From Bacillota bacterium (GTDB lineage: Bacteria; Bacillota_I; Bacilli_A; RF39; UBA660), in NCBI GenBank assembly GCA_015059495.1, contig SVAI01000001.1:499246-563245 (forward strand): a DNA stretch of 64,000 nucleotides, in the 5' to 3' direction. The translations under genes and the position numbers were made by a program. The notes beneath the pieces are model-generated. The model was not told the DNA's origin. It did no database searches and saw nothing but the letters and a program-made list of their open reading frames with translations. Shown in pieces: positions 33,265 through 43,049 of this stretch (its first letter is position 1; every line of letters starts with the position of its first letter).

Positions 33265-36200
33265 CTACATCTAAAGTTACTTTATGAGAATTAATATCTA
33301 CTTCTTCTCCTTTAACTTCTTTCTTAACTTCAGTAGCTAAAGTTTCACTAGCTATTAATTCTTTATAAGTGTCAAAACACTTATTAATGTCTTCATCACC
33401 ACTATAATATAGTGTTATTCTATCCATTATTTCAAAGCCTTTTTCTTTTCTTAAGTTTTGTACTTTAGATACTATTTCTCTAGCTAAACCTTCTAAATAT
33501 AATTCATCAGTTATTTCAGTATTTAATATTACAAACTTATTATTTTGCATTCCAACATTAAATCCTTCTTTAGCTTCGATTCTTATATCTACCATATCAG
33601 GAGTTATTTCTAAATCTTCTCCTTCAAATTTAGCAACTATATTTTCATTATTTAATAACTTAGTTTCATCTTCTCTAGATAAAGTTAATAATAATTCTGA
33701 ATATGCTTTAATCTTAGGGCCAAATGTCTTACCAACTTCTTTAAAGTTAGGTTTAATATTAAAGTTCATATATGTAGCTAAATCTTTAACAAATACTACT
33801 TCTTTAACATTTAATTCTTCTTTAATTAAGTTAGTTAAATCACCTAAAATAGTTTCATATTCACCATTAATTAATATTTCAGATAGTGGTTGTCTAACTT
33901 TAATCTTATTTTCTTCTCTAACCATTCTACCAGTAGAAATTAAATCTCTAACTAAGTCCATCTTTTCTTCAATTTTTTCATCAATTAGTGATTCATCACA
34001 TTTAGGGAAATCAGCTAAATGAACAGATTTTTCATTAGTTAAATTTCTATATATTTCTTCAGTAGTATATGGAATTACTGGAGCACATAACTTACATAAT
34101 CCAGTTAATACTTCATATGTAGTTTGATAAACAGCCTTTTTAGAATCATCTAATTCACTAGCCCAGAATCTATCTCTATTACGTCTAATATACCAATTTG
34201 ATAAATCATCACTAACAAAGTTAGTAACCAATTTAACTACTTGATTTAAATCATATTGATCATAAGCTTCAGTTACATTCTTAACTAATTTATTATATTT
34301 AGATAATAACCATTTATCTATTTCTTCTCTATTATTAATTTCAACATTACATTCATTAATATCAATCTTATCGATATTAGCATATGTTTGGAAGAATGAA
34401 TAAGTATTCTTTAAAGGATTAAAGAATTTAGAATGAACTTCTTTTAATCCATCTTCATCAAACTTTAATGGTGTCCATGTTGGTGATACATAAGCTAAAT
34501 ACCATCTAACTGTATCAGCACCATATTTTTCAATAGTACTAAATGGTTCAACAGCATTACCTCTACTCTTATGCATCTTTTGACCATATTTATCTAATAA
34601 TAATTCATTTACTAATACATTTTTATAAGGACTCTTACCAGTTACGAATACTCCTATAACAAGTAATGAATAGAACCAACCTCTAGTTTGATCAATACCT
34701 TCAGCTATAAAATCAGCTGGATATTGACTTTCCCATAGTTCTTTATTTTCAAATGGATAATGATATTGAGCAAATGGCATAGCACCACTATCAAACCAAC
34801 AATCGATAACTTCTGGTGTTCTCTTCATTTCTTTACCACACTTAGGACATTTAATATGAATATCATCAACATATGGTTTATGTAAATCTATAGTATTTAC
34901 ATCTACTTCTTCAACAGCTTTTTCTTTTAATTCTTCTCTTGAACCAATCATTTCCATATGTCCACATTCACATCTCCAAAGAGGAAGTGGTGTACCCCAA
35001 TATCTAGATCTAGATATTGCCCAGTCATTCATGTTTTCTAACCAGTTACCAAAGCGTTTTTCACCAACAAATGATGGATACCAATTAACTTTATTATTTT
35101 CTTCAATTAACTTATCTTTTAATTTAGTTACTTCTAAATAATAAGATGGTCTTGAATAATAAACTAATGGACTATCACATCTCCAACAATGTGGGTAATC
35201 ATGTTTAACTTTTTGCTTTTTAAATAATTTATCATTTTCTTTTAACCATTTAATTACTTCAAGGTCTGCTTCAAAGATATTCATACCCTTCCATAAACCT
35301 TCAGTATATCTAGCATCTTCTCCAACAGGATTAACATATGGTAATTTATACTTTTTACCAACATTAGCATCATCTTCACCAAATGCTGGAGCAATATGTA
35401 CTATACCAGTACCATCACTCATAGTAACATAATCATCACATGTAACAAAGAATGCCTTACCATTAACTTTTATATCACTAGGTATTAATTGTTCATATTC
35501 AGTGTATTCTAAATCCTTACCCTTATATGTTTCAAGTACACTATATTCTTCACCTAAAACACTATTAACTAAAGCTTTAGCTAAAATGAATTTATATCCT
35601 TGAGATTCAACCTTAACATATTCTTCATCTGGATTAACACATAATGCAACATTTGAAATTAATGTCCAAGGAGTTGTAGTCCAAACTAAGAAGTAAGCAT
35701 CTTCATCTTTTTTCTTAAATGGAACTATAACAGTATTAGCATCAATTTCTTTATAACCTTGTGCTACTTCATGAGATGCTAAACCAGTACCACATCTAGG
35801 GCACCAAGGTAAAATCTTAACACCTTCATAAAATAATCCTTCATCAAAGAATTTCTTTAAAATATACCATTCAGTTTCAATATAATTATTATCATATGTA
35901 ATATATCTATTATCTAAATCAATAAATTGACCCATTTGTTCAGTTAATCTTCTAAAAGCATTTTCATTATCCCAAACAGTTTCCTTACATAAAGCATTAA
36001 ATTCCTTAATACCATATTTTTCGATATCTGCTTTACCACTAAAACCTAACTTCTTTTCAACATTAACTTCAACCGGTAAACCATGAGTATCCCAACCTAT
36101 TTTTCTTAATACTCTATGTCCTTGCATTGTTTGATATTTACAAAAACTATCCTTTAAAAACTTAGCTAACATATGATGAAGACCAGGCATACCATTTGCA

Positions 36201-36343
36201 GTAGCAGGACCATCATAGAAAACCCAATTGTCTTTTTCATCCTTAGATTCAATAGTTTTGTTTAAAATATCTTGCTTTTTCCATTCTTCTAAAATAGATT
36301 GTTCTACTTCAAAATTATTTCTTTTGTCTAATTCTTTAAACAT
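33254..36343 (-). CDS. ileS: Isoleucyl-tRNA synthetase, type 2 (eukaryote-like)
   Basis: 1029 residues, longer than the usual bacterial type 1 (about 920). The HIGH region reads 'GPATANGMPGLHHMLAKF' (residues 45-62) and the KMSKS region 'KMHKSRGNAVEPF' (about 600). The CP1 editing domain has 'TTTPWTLISN'. A Cys-rich segment 'CECGHMEMIG' / 'CPKCGKEM' lies between. These are features of the eukaryotic-type IleRS2, which is often resistant to mupirocin. A T-box with an ATC specifier controls it. Single gene. Confidence 0.96.
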   Translation of the reverse strand: MFKELDKRNNFEVEQSILEEWKKQDILNKTIESKDEKDNWVFYDGPATANGMPGLHHMLAKFLKDSFCKYQTMQGHRVLRKIGWDTHGLPVEVNVEKKLGFSGKADIEKYGIKEFNALCKETVWDNENAFRRLTEQMGQFIDLDNRYITYDNNYIETEWYILKKFFDEGLFYEGVKILPWCPRCGTGLASHEVAQGYKEIDANTVIVPFKKKDEDAYFLVWTTTPWTLISNVALCVNPDEEYVKVESQGYKFILAKALVNSVLGEEYSVLETYKGKDLEYTEYEQLIPSDIKVNGKAFFVTCDDYVTMSDGTGIVHIAPAFGEDDANVGKKYKLPYVNPVGEDARYTEGLWKGMNIFEADLEVIKWLKENDKLFKKQKVKHDYPHCWRCDSPLVYYSRPSYYLEVTKLKDKLIEENNKVNWYPSFVGEKRFGNWLENMNDWAISRSRYWGTPLPLWRCECGHMEMIGSREELKEKAVEEVDVNTIDLHKPYVDDIHIKCPKCGKEMKRTPEVIDCWFDSGAMPFAQYHYPFENKELWESQYPADFIAEGIDQTRGWFYSLLVIGVFVTGKSPYKNVLVNELLLDKYGQKMHKSRGNAVEPFSTIEKYGADTVRWYLAYVSPTWTPLKFDEDGLKEVHSKFFNPLKNTYSFFQTYANIDKIDINECNVEINNREEIDKWLLSKYNKLVKNVTEAYDQYDLNQVVKLVTNFVSDDLSNWYIRRNRDRFWASELDDSKKAVYQTTYEVLTGLCKLCAPVIPYTTEEIYRNLTNEKSVHLADFPKCDESLIDEKIEEKMDLVRDLISTGRMVREENKIKVRQPLSEILINGEYETILGDLTNLIKEELNVKEVVFVKDLATYMNFNIKPNFKEVGKTFGPKIKAYSELLLTLSREDETKLLNNENIVAKFEGEDLEITPDMVDIRIEAKEGFNVGMQNNKFVILNTEITDELYLEGLAREIVSKVQNLRKEKGFEIMDRITLYYSGDEDINKCFDTYKELIASETLATEVKKEVKGEEVDINSHKVTLDVEKN

Positions 36344-36363
36344 TTTGTCTCACCCTTTCATAT

Positions 36364-36596
36364 GAATAAAAAAAAACTCACAAAACTAAGGGCGAAGTGA
36401 GTTACTCCGTGGTACCACCTTAATTCATGAGTTATATTCATGCACTTATATACTTAACGCGTATTAACCGTACTAAACTTATCCTTTAGTCACATCAGAA
36501 GTGATCTTCATATATCTTTCTTTAATCTATATTTCACCATACAATAGACTCTCTAATAAATACTTAATATATGACGTCTTCGTCATTTGCTTTATA
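36364..36596 (-). promoter_or_regulatory. T-box riboswitch (Ile) of ileS
   Basis: AGAGAG in stem I, specifier ATC (36505-36503 on the minus strand) within GAAGATCACTTCTGATG, and T-box GGTGGTACCACGG (36407-36419). Terminator AACTCAC/GTGAGTT with a run of T (36364-36403). The TGGT bulge fits tRNA-Ile with discriminator A. Confidence 0.95.
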
Positions 36597-36602
36597 AGTA
36601 AC

Positions 36603-36631
36603 ATTATATAATTTTATTTAAATTTATTCAA
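36603..36631 (-). promoter_or_regulatory. Promoter of ileS
   Basis: TTGAAT (36626-36631), 17 bases, TATAAT (36603-36608), directly after the terminator of the surface gene at 36654. Confidence 0.9.
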
Positions 36632-36635
36632 GTAT

Positions 36636-36668
36636 AAAATAAAAGAAGTAGATTTAATCTACTTCTAT
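36636..36668 (-). terminator. Terminator of surface protein 1
   Basis: AGAAGTAGA/TCTACTTCT nine-base-pair stem; the left arm on the coding strand is the codons for the conserved C-terminal 'IEV' residues. Confidence 0.9.
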
Positions 36669-39600
36669 ATAAATATCACTCTTAATACTATTTATTGTAT
36701 ATGTATTACCATCTTTTGTATAATCAGCATCAACATAATGTCTTTCACCATCACTATCATCATAATACATATAAATACTAACATTCTTATCACTAGTAAA
36801 TGTATATGAAGAATTATATTCTACGCTATCATGAATACCATTATTAGATGTAATTGATATATTATAATCTTCTAGTGGATGATATGTAATATTAGTTTGA
36901 CCTGAAGCACTAACTACTGAATTAATCCATTCTTCAGTATTAGAATCACCATATACATCTATAGGATTAACTGATTGAATAATACCAGGATTATTCTTAG
37001 TCTTATTAGTATTATGTGGTAAAACTAATGTAGTTAAATTATTATCTAAATGGAATGTATTATTACCAACATATTTAACTGTAGGTCCATATACAACCTT
37101 TTCTAAACTACTACAATTTGGAATAGTCCAATCTGATATGTTAACAAAACTATCAGGGAATACTACAAATTTCAATTCTTTATTTCTGTTTAAAGCATAA
37201 GATGATAAACTTGTAACACCATTAGGAATCTTTAATGCAGTAACATGAGTATTACTTAAGGCATTAGTTCCAATTGAAGTAATCTTTTCACCTTCAAACA
37301 CTATATCAACAATATTAGGAGCATCAGCATCACTCGAACTAGGTGCTAATAATCTATCAGGAATCTTAGTTACTTCACTACCAAATATTAATGTAGTACC
37401 AAGATTATCATTACCTACATGATAGAATATATAATTAGTACCAGTTTTACTTTCCCCTGCAAATCCTTCTAAGACTTTACTATCAATTCTAATTGTATCT
37501 ACTCTAGTTAAATCATAGAATGAATAATTACCAACTTTAGTAACATTTTCTCCAATCTCTATTTTAGATATAGAATCTTTAAAGTCATACCATGGAGCTT
37601 TATTTTCTAAAGAATAATCTTCCATAGCACCAGTACCATTTATCTTTAATGTTCTAGTACTTTCGTTATATTCCCATTCTACTTCATTAGATGTACCACT
37701 TCTATTACCAATTGTACCTTCATTAGATACAATAAATCTATTATATGGGAAATTAGTATCTAATACAGTCTTTTCAAAGTATATAGCATTCTTTCTATTA
37801 GTATCAGTTGAATAATAATAACCAAAAGTATCAGAAGATTTACCAATAAATGTATTATTAACTAACATAGGTAAACTATCAAAATAAGTAGAATTTAAAT
37901 ATATAAATTGTTCTACAGAACCACTAAAATAATTATTCTTAACTTCTATTTTATTATCTACAATATTATATCCATATTTTCTTTGCCAGTTCTTTAAATG
38001 TGCTGAATAACCTCTATTAGGTCTAGTTTCACTAATACCAACACCAGAATATCTCATAATATTATCATGATATAAAGCAGTACCTATATGAGATCTTTCT
38101 AATACATCAGGATCTTCAGTAGTAGTATAAGTCCAATATTCAATACTATAATTAGAATATTCAATTACATTATCTTTAAATAATGCTTTTTCCATTCTTG
38201 CTTCATCACTAACTGACTTTTGAAATGATAATGCAGCATCAAATACTTGATATACATAATTATTCTTAACTACAAAACCATCACTAACATCAACACCATT
38301 AGCAGTAGTTACACTACCATATAAGTTTATACCATTACCATAGAAATTAACTTCTTCACCATGAGAACTATATTGATGTATAGCACCACCAATAAATCCA
38401 ACTTCACAATTAGTAACAATAAAATTAGCAGTATCAGCCCATAGTAATATACCACTAGAACTAGTATATTTAATTGCTAAATTATCAACAGTAAATCTAC
38501 CAGTATCTTTTTTAATCATAATTGGTTCATGAGCTTGAGCAAATTCAATTTCATCAAATCTAGTAGCTGGATTACCTATTGAATATAAATATAAAGTTTT
38601 AGCATTAGCATTTCTAGCATTAGGATGACCAGTATGATATGTTTCTAAATCATGAGTAAGTAATGTAGGCAACTTACTTTCTATATCAGTTTCATCATAT
38701 AAATAATTAGTAGCTATCTTTTGACTAAATTCAAATGTTCTATCATCACTACTCATTTTCTTAGAACAATTATTATTACCTTCTTTACAGAAGAACCAAA
38801 TAACTCCAACATCATAAGTAAATGGATCTTCACCATTAACACTATATTTCCAAATGTTAGGTTTAACTTCAGTCCATTCCCCTTCTTTAGCACCATCATA
38901 AGTAGATCTAGTAATTAAAGGTTTACCTTTAGATATATCACCATAAGAGCCTAACATAATATCATCTTTAGTAATTTCAAATTTACCTTTAAAGACATCA
39001 CCATCTCTAAATAATATAGTAGATCCATCAATTATTTTATCTGATCCAGTATAATTCTTATTAAATAATGTATAAAGTTTATCTAATGTTTTAAATGGTC
39101 TATCTTCACTTAAACCATCGTTATTATCATCACCATCATTAGATACATAATAAATTCTACCAGTTCTATTAGATATATCACTATTTGGAGTATTTCTAAT
39201 TTCACTTATTCTCTCATTAGCTAATACTTCTAAATCTTCATCATTATTTATATTTGCATACTCTTTATAATAAGTAAAAGTTTTTTTACCTTTATAATAA
39301 TTATATAATTTAGCTACATCACCAATCATTACTTTACTATTACCAGTTAATAATCCAGCTTCTAATTGTAATCCATCAACTGTTCTATTAGATTTATAAT
39401 GATTATATAATGCTGCTACATCACCTATTTGAATTAATCCATCTCCAGTAATATCTCCATTTACAACAATACTATAAGTAACGTTATTATTTTTAATACT
39501 ATATCCAGTACCAACATTACTTTCAATATCTACTTTCTCATTATTACTATTATATACTTCAATATCTCCATTAAAATCTATTTTACTTAAAAATTCACTT

Positions 39601-39764
39601 AACTTTAAAGTACTAGATGTTGGAATAGCATATATCTTATTACTATTAATTCTATATTCTTCTGATGTAATATTATTACTACTTGCATAAGTAGTTTTTA
39701 TTAATATAGATACTAATACAATAATAAAGGTTAACACAAATGATATTATCTTACTCTTTTTCAT
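36654..39764 (-). CDS. Surface protein 1: dockerin-like, beta-helix, BspA LRR
   Basis: 1036 residues. Signal peptide (1-27, 'TTYA'). An Ig-like pre-domain (about 30-102) with 'VGTGYSI'. A dockerin-like domain with one good calcium loop 'DITGDGLIQIGD' (104-115) and a second that lacks Asp1 ('LLTGNSKVMIGD', 139-150). 'IYYVSNDGDDNNDGLSEDRP' (205-223) opens a right-handed beta-helix region to about 690. Then BspA-type LRR ('IGENVTKVGNYSFYDL'), and a C-terminal beta domain ending 'SDIYIEVD'. SD AGGTGAG. Likely a cell-surface glycan-binding or lyase-like protein; no catalytic residues can be named. Confidence 0.83.
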   Translation of the reverse strand: MKKSKIISFVLTFIIVLVSILIKTTYASSNNITSEEYRINSNKIYAIPTSSTLKLSEFLSKIDFNGDIEVYNSNNEKVDIESNVGTGYSIKNNNVTYSIVVNGDITGDGLIQIGDVAALYNHYKSNRTVDGLQLEAGLLTGNSKVMIGDVAKLYNYYKGKKTFTYYKEYANINNDEDLEVLANERISEIRNTPNSDISNRTGRIYYVSNDGDDNNDGLSEDRPFKTLDKLYTLFNKNYTGSDKIIDGSTILFRDGDVFKGKFEITKDDIMLGSYGDISKGKPLITRSTYDGAKEGEWTEVKPNIWKYSVNGEDPFTYDVGVIWFFCKEGNNNCSKKMSSDDRTFEFSQKIATNYLYDETDIESKLPTLLTHDLETYHTGHPNARNANAKTLYLYSIGNPATRFDEIEFAQAHEPIMIKKDTGRFTVDNLAIKYTSSSGILLWADTANFIVTNCEVGFIGGAIHQYSSHGEEVNFYGNGINLYGSVTTANGVDVSDGFVVKNNYVYQVFDAALSFQKSVSDEARMEKALFKDNVIEYSNYSIEYWTYTTTEDPDVLERSHIGTALYHDNIMRYSGVGISETRPNRGYSAHLKNWQRKYGYNIVDNKIEVKNNYFSGSVEQFIYLNSTYFDSLPMLVNNTFIGKSSDTFGYYYSTDTNRKNAIYFEKTVLDTNFPYNRFIVSNEGTIGNRSGTSNEVEWEYNESTRTLKINGTGAMEDYSLENKAPWYDFKDSISKIEIGENVTKVGNYSFYDLTRVDTIRIDSKVLEGFAGESKTGTNYIFYHVGNDNLGTTLIFGSEVTKIPDRLLAPSSSDADAPNIVDIVFEGEKITSIGTNALSNTHVTALKIPNGVTSLSSYALNRNKELKFVVFPDSFVNISDWTIPNCSSLEKVVYGPTVKYVGNNTFHLDNNLTTLVLPHNTNKTKNNPGIIQSVNPIDVYGDSNTEEWINSVVSASGQTNITYHPLEDYNISITSNNGIHDSVEYNSSYTFTSDKNVSIYMYYDDSDGERHYVDADYTKDGNTYTINSIKSDIYIEVD

Positions 39765-39807
39765 ACGCTCACCTATTCTAATAATATAATATCATAATAA
39801 TTAAAAA

Positions 39808-39837
39808 ATAAAAAGAAGTAGATTACTCTACTTCTAT
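39808..39837 (-). terminator. Terminator of surface protein 2
   Basis: AGAAGTAGA/TCTACTTCT; the TAA stop is in the four-base loop. Confidence 0.92.
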
Positions 39838-42800
39838 ATAAATATCACTCTTAATATTATTAATTGTATAAGTATTACCATTCTTAATTACTTCTAATGG
39901 ATCACTATAAATTCTAGTACCATATCTATTATCATAATAATAATATACTTTTACATTCCTATTTGTTGAAAATGTATAACTTTCTCCATATGATACTTGA
40001 GAGTTAGATGTTCCATTAATAATATTACACTTATATTCGCTCATAGGTTTATATGTAATATTAGTTTGAGTAGTTAATGCTTTAACATTATTAACCCACT
40101 CTTCAGTAGATTCATCACCGTATACAGTCATTTCTTTAGACTTATTAGCACTTAAAGGATTAGCACTAACACTAGTATTATTAATATGTGGAATAACTAG
40201 TTCAACTAATTCACTATTTCTTCTTAATACATTAGCCCCTAATGAAGAAATACTAGGTCCAAACACTAACTTCTCATTAAAGTCATTACCATTAAATGCA
40301 TAATCACTAATATTAACTAAAGAATCAGGTAAAATCATAAAGTATGTCTTATTATAAGCGATACTCATAGTACCAGTACTAGTAATACCTTCTTTAAATA
40401 CATATGAAGTTTTCTTCATACCAGTAATACCATATGATGGAACATTCTTAATACTATCTCCTTCAAAGATAACATTCTTAATAATAGGATCGTCATTCTT
40501 TTTATTAGTATCATCTACTTCACTAGGTCTAGTTAAATATAATGGTATCTTTGTAACATTTTTACCAAATATTAATGTTAAACCACCAGTATTATAACCA
40601 GTTCTATACATAACAAAATTATTACCAACATTAGAAGATGAATAAGATAAGTTACTTAAACTAATAGCATCTATTTTAACTTTAATTACATGAGTTAAAT
40701 TATAGAATGCATACTTACCTAATTTAGTAACACCTTCTCCTACATAAATACTATTAATTTCGCTTCTATAGTTATACCAAGGTGGTAAATTATCTTCACT
40801 GTAATCAGCCATAGCACCATTACCAGTAATTGATAATTCATTAGTTTCACTATTATATGACCAACTAACTTCGCCACTTATTCCACTATCAGATTTAAAA
40901 TTATCTTTATCAAATAATATTACTTTATTATTAGGTATATTATCATTAACAACCTTATCATCTAAAGCTATTTTTGTATAATAATATTTATTACTATTAT
41001 ATCCAAAATAATCATCTTTATATCCATACATAGTATTATCATACATATTAGGATATGTATCTAATTCAGTTCTATATACATATTGGAATTCTCTACCATA
41101 AGCAAATATATTATTTCTAATAGTAAAGTCACCCTTAATAACATCAGATAATGCATCAGAATGATCAAACATAACTATGTGTGATGCCCAACCATAATTA
41201 GGTCTAGTAACACTTAAACCATAACCAGCATATCTAGATATATTATTAGATACTAAGAAATCTTTAATATATGATTCATCTTTAACACTTTGTTCACTAG
41301 ATGTAGTTGATAACCAATATTCAAAATTAGTATTAGTATAATCTACTACATTATTAGTAAACATAGTTCTTTCCATATGAGCTATACCATTATTAGTATA
41401 TTGGAATGTAATACCAGCATCATATACTTGATATACATAACAATTATCTACTATAAATCCCTCTTTAACAGTTTCACTCTTAACATCAGTAATAGAACCA
41501 TATACTTCTATTCCATTACCCCATCTTTCACCATAAAAAGGTAATTCAAATCCATTTTCTCCACTAGTGCCCTTATAAATTACTTCATTATTTTGAATAG
41601 ATCCACCAATAAATCCAACTTCACAATTAGTTACAATTAAATTAGATACTGAAGAAGAACTAATACCATGCGCACCAGTAAATAATATATTTAAATTATC
41701 AATATGTAAACTACCCACTTCATTTCTAATAATGTGATTACCTACATTAAACTCTATTTCATCAAATCTATCTTTTGGATTACCTATAGAATATAAATAT
41801 AATTGTTTTCCTTTATCAACACTATCTCTACCGGTTTGACTATGTCCTGCATGATAAAATTCTAAATCCTTAGTTAAAATAGTATCTATTTTATCATCCA
41901 TATTAACTGTATCATCAAAATCAAATGGTGTAGTCTTCTTTATTGTAAAATCTAACATTCTATCTTGAGAATCCATCTTTGTTTTACAATTATTATTACC
42001 TTCATTACAAAATAACCACATTGTACCAACATCTTTACCAAATACTAAATCACTACCATTATAAGTATATTTCCAAATATTTGGTTTAACCTCTATCCAT
42101 TCTCCCTCTTTAGCACCATCATAAAAAGACATAGTTAATATAGGTTTACCCTTAGATATATCACCATAAGAACCTACTAAAATATTATTAGTTCTAACAA
42201 TTAATTTAGTACCCCTAAAAATATCACCATCTCTAAATAATATAGTAGAACCTTCAGGTACCAATCCATTCTTCATCATAGTGTTAATTTTATCTATAGT
42301 TTTAAGAGGTTTATCCTCACTTAACCCATCATTAGAATTATTACCATCATTAGATATATAATAAATATTACCTGTTCTATTACTAATATCTGTATTTGAA
42401 TTATTTCTTATCTCTTCTATTCTATTTAATGTTTTATCACGTAATCCCGCTTCACTTAATTCCATATCATCATTATAATAAGTAAAAGCCTTATTACCTT
42501 TATAAAAATTATATAACTTAGCTACATCTCCAATAACTACTTTATCATTACCAGTTAATAATCCAGCTTCTAATTTTAATCCATCCACTACTTTATTACC
42601 TTTGTAATGATTATATAATGCTGCTATATCTCCTAAAGATATTTCACCATCACCAGTAATATCCCCTAAAACAACAATACTATAAGTTTTACCATTATTA
42701 CTAAACTTATATCCAGTACCTACAAAATCATCTTTATCTATTTTATTATTACTATTATTTAATATAGTGTAAGTATTTATAAAACTAACTTTATCAAGAA

Positions 42801-42975
42801 ACTCTAACGAATTTAAATCAGTAGATGTTGGAATAGCATAAATAATATTATCATTAATAATATATTCATTAGAAGAAACATATCCATTAGTTAATGCATA
42901 TGATCTTTTAATAACTAAAGATACAGCTATAATAAAAAAAGTAAGTATAAAAGATAATATTTTCTTATTTACCAT
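39823..42975 (-). CDS. Surface protein 2: dockerin-like, beta-helix, BspA LRR
   Basis: 1050 residues, paralogue of surface protein 1. Signal peptide ending 'KRSYALTN', Ig-like pre-domain, dockerin-like loop 1 'DITGDGEISLGD' and degenerate loop 2 'LLTGNDKVVIGD'. Beta-helix opening 'IYYISNDGNNSNDGLSEDKP', a conserved 'CNEGNNNCKTKM' near 330 with a likely disulfide, BspA LRR ('VGEGVTKLGKYAFYNL') and the C-terminal domain ending 'IKSDIYIEVE'. SD AGGAGA. Each gene of the triplet has its own terminator. Confidence 0.83.
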   Translation of the reverse strand: MVNKKILSFILTFFIIAVSLVIKRSYALTNGYVSSNEYIINDNIIYAIPTSTDLNSLEFLDKVSFINTYTILNNSNNKIDKDDFVGTGYKFSNNGKTYSIVVLGDITGDGEISLGDIAALYNHYKGNKVVDGLKLEAGLLTGNDKVVIGDVAKLYNFYKGNKAFTYYNDDMELSEAGLRDKTLNRIEEIRNNSNTDISNRTGNIYYISNDGNNSNDGLSEDKPLKTIDKINTMMKNGLVPEGSTILFRDGDIFRGTKLIVRTNNILVGSYGDISKGKPILTMSFYDGAKEGEWIEVKPNIWKYTYNGSDLVFGKDVGTMWLFCNEGNNNCKTKMDSQDRMLDFTIKKTTPFDFDDTVNMDDKIDTILTKDLEFYHAGHSQTGRDSVDKGKQLYLYSIGNPKDRFDEIEFNVGNHIIRNEVGSLHIDNLNILFTGAHGISSSSVSNLIVTNCEVGFIGGSIQNNEVIYKGTSGENGFELPFYGERWGNGIEVYGSITDVKSETVKEGFIVDNCYVYQVYDAGITFQYTNNGIAHMERTMFTNNVVDYTNTNFEYWLSTTSSEQSVKDESYIKDFLVSNNISRYAGYGLSVTRPNYGWASHIVMFDHSDALSDVIKGDFTIRNNIFAYGREFQYVYRTELDTYPNMYDNTMYGYKDDYFGYNSNKYYYTKIALDDKVVNDNIPNNKVILFDKDNFKSDSGISGEVSWSYNSETNELSITGNGAMADYSEDNLPPWYNYRSEINSIYVGEGVTKLGKYAFYNLTHVIKVKIDAISLSNLSYSSSNVGNNFVMYRTGYNTGGLTLIFGKNVTKIPLYLTRPSEVDDTNKKNDDPIIKNVIFEGDSIKNVPSYGITGMKKTSYVFKEGITSTGTMSIAYNKTYFMILPDSLVNISDYAFNGNDFNEKLVFGPSISSLGANVLRRNSELVELVIPHINNTSVSANPLSANKSKEMTVYGDESTEEWVNNVKALTTQTNITYKPMSEYKCNIINGTSNSQVSYGESYTFSTNRNVKVYYYYDNRYGTRIYSDPLEVIKNGNTYTINNIKSDIYIEVE

Positions 42976-43019
42976 ACTATTAGTCTCCTATAATAATATA
43001 ATACCATATTAATAAAAAA

Positions 43020-43049
43020 ATAAAAAGAAGTAGATTACTCTACTTCTAT
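43020..43049 (-). terminator. Terminator of surface protein 3
   Basis: Same AGAAGTAGA/TCTACTTCT hairpin with the TAA stop in the loop. Confidence 0.92.
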
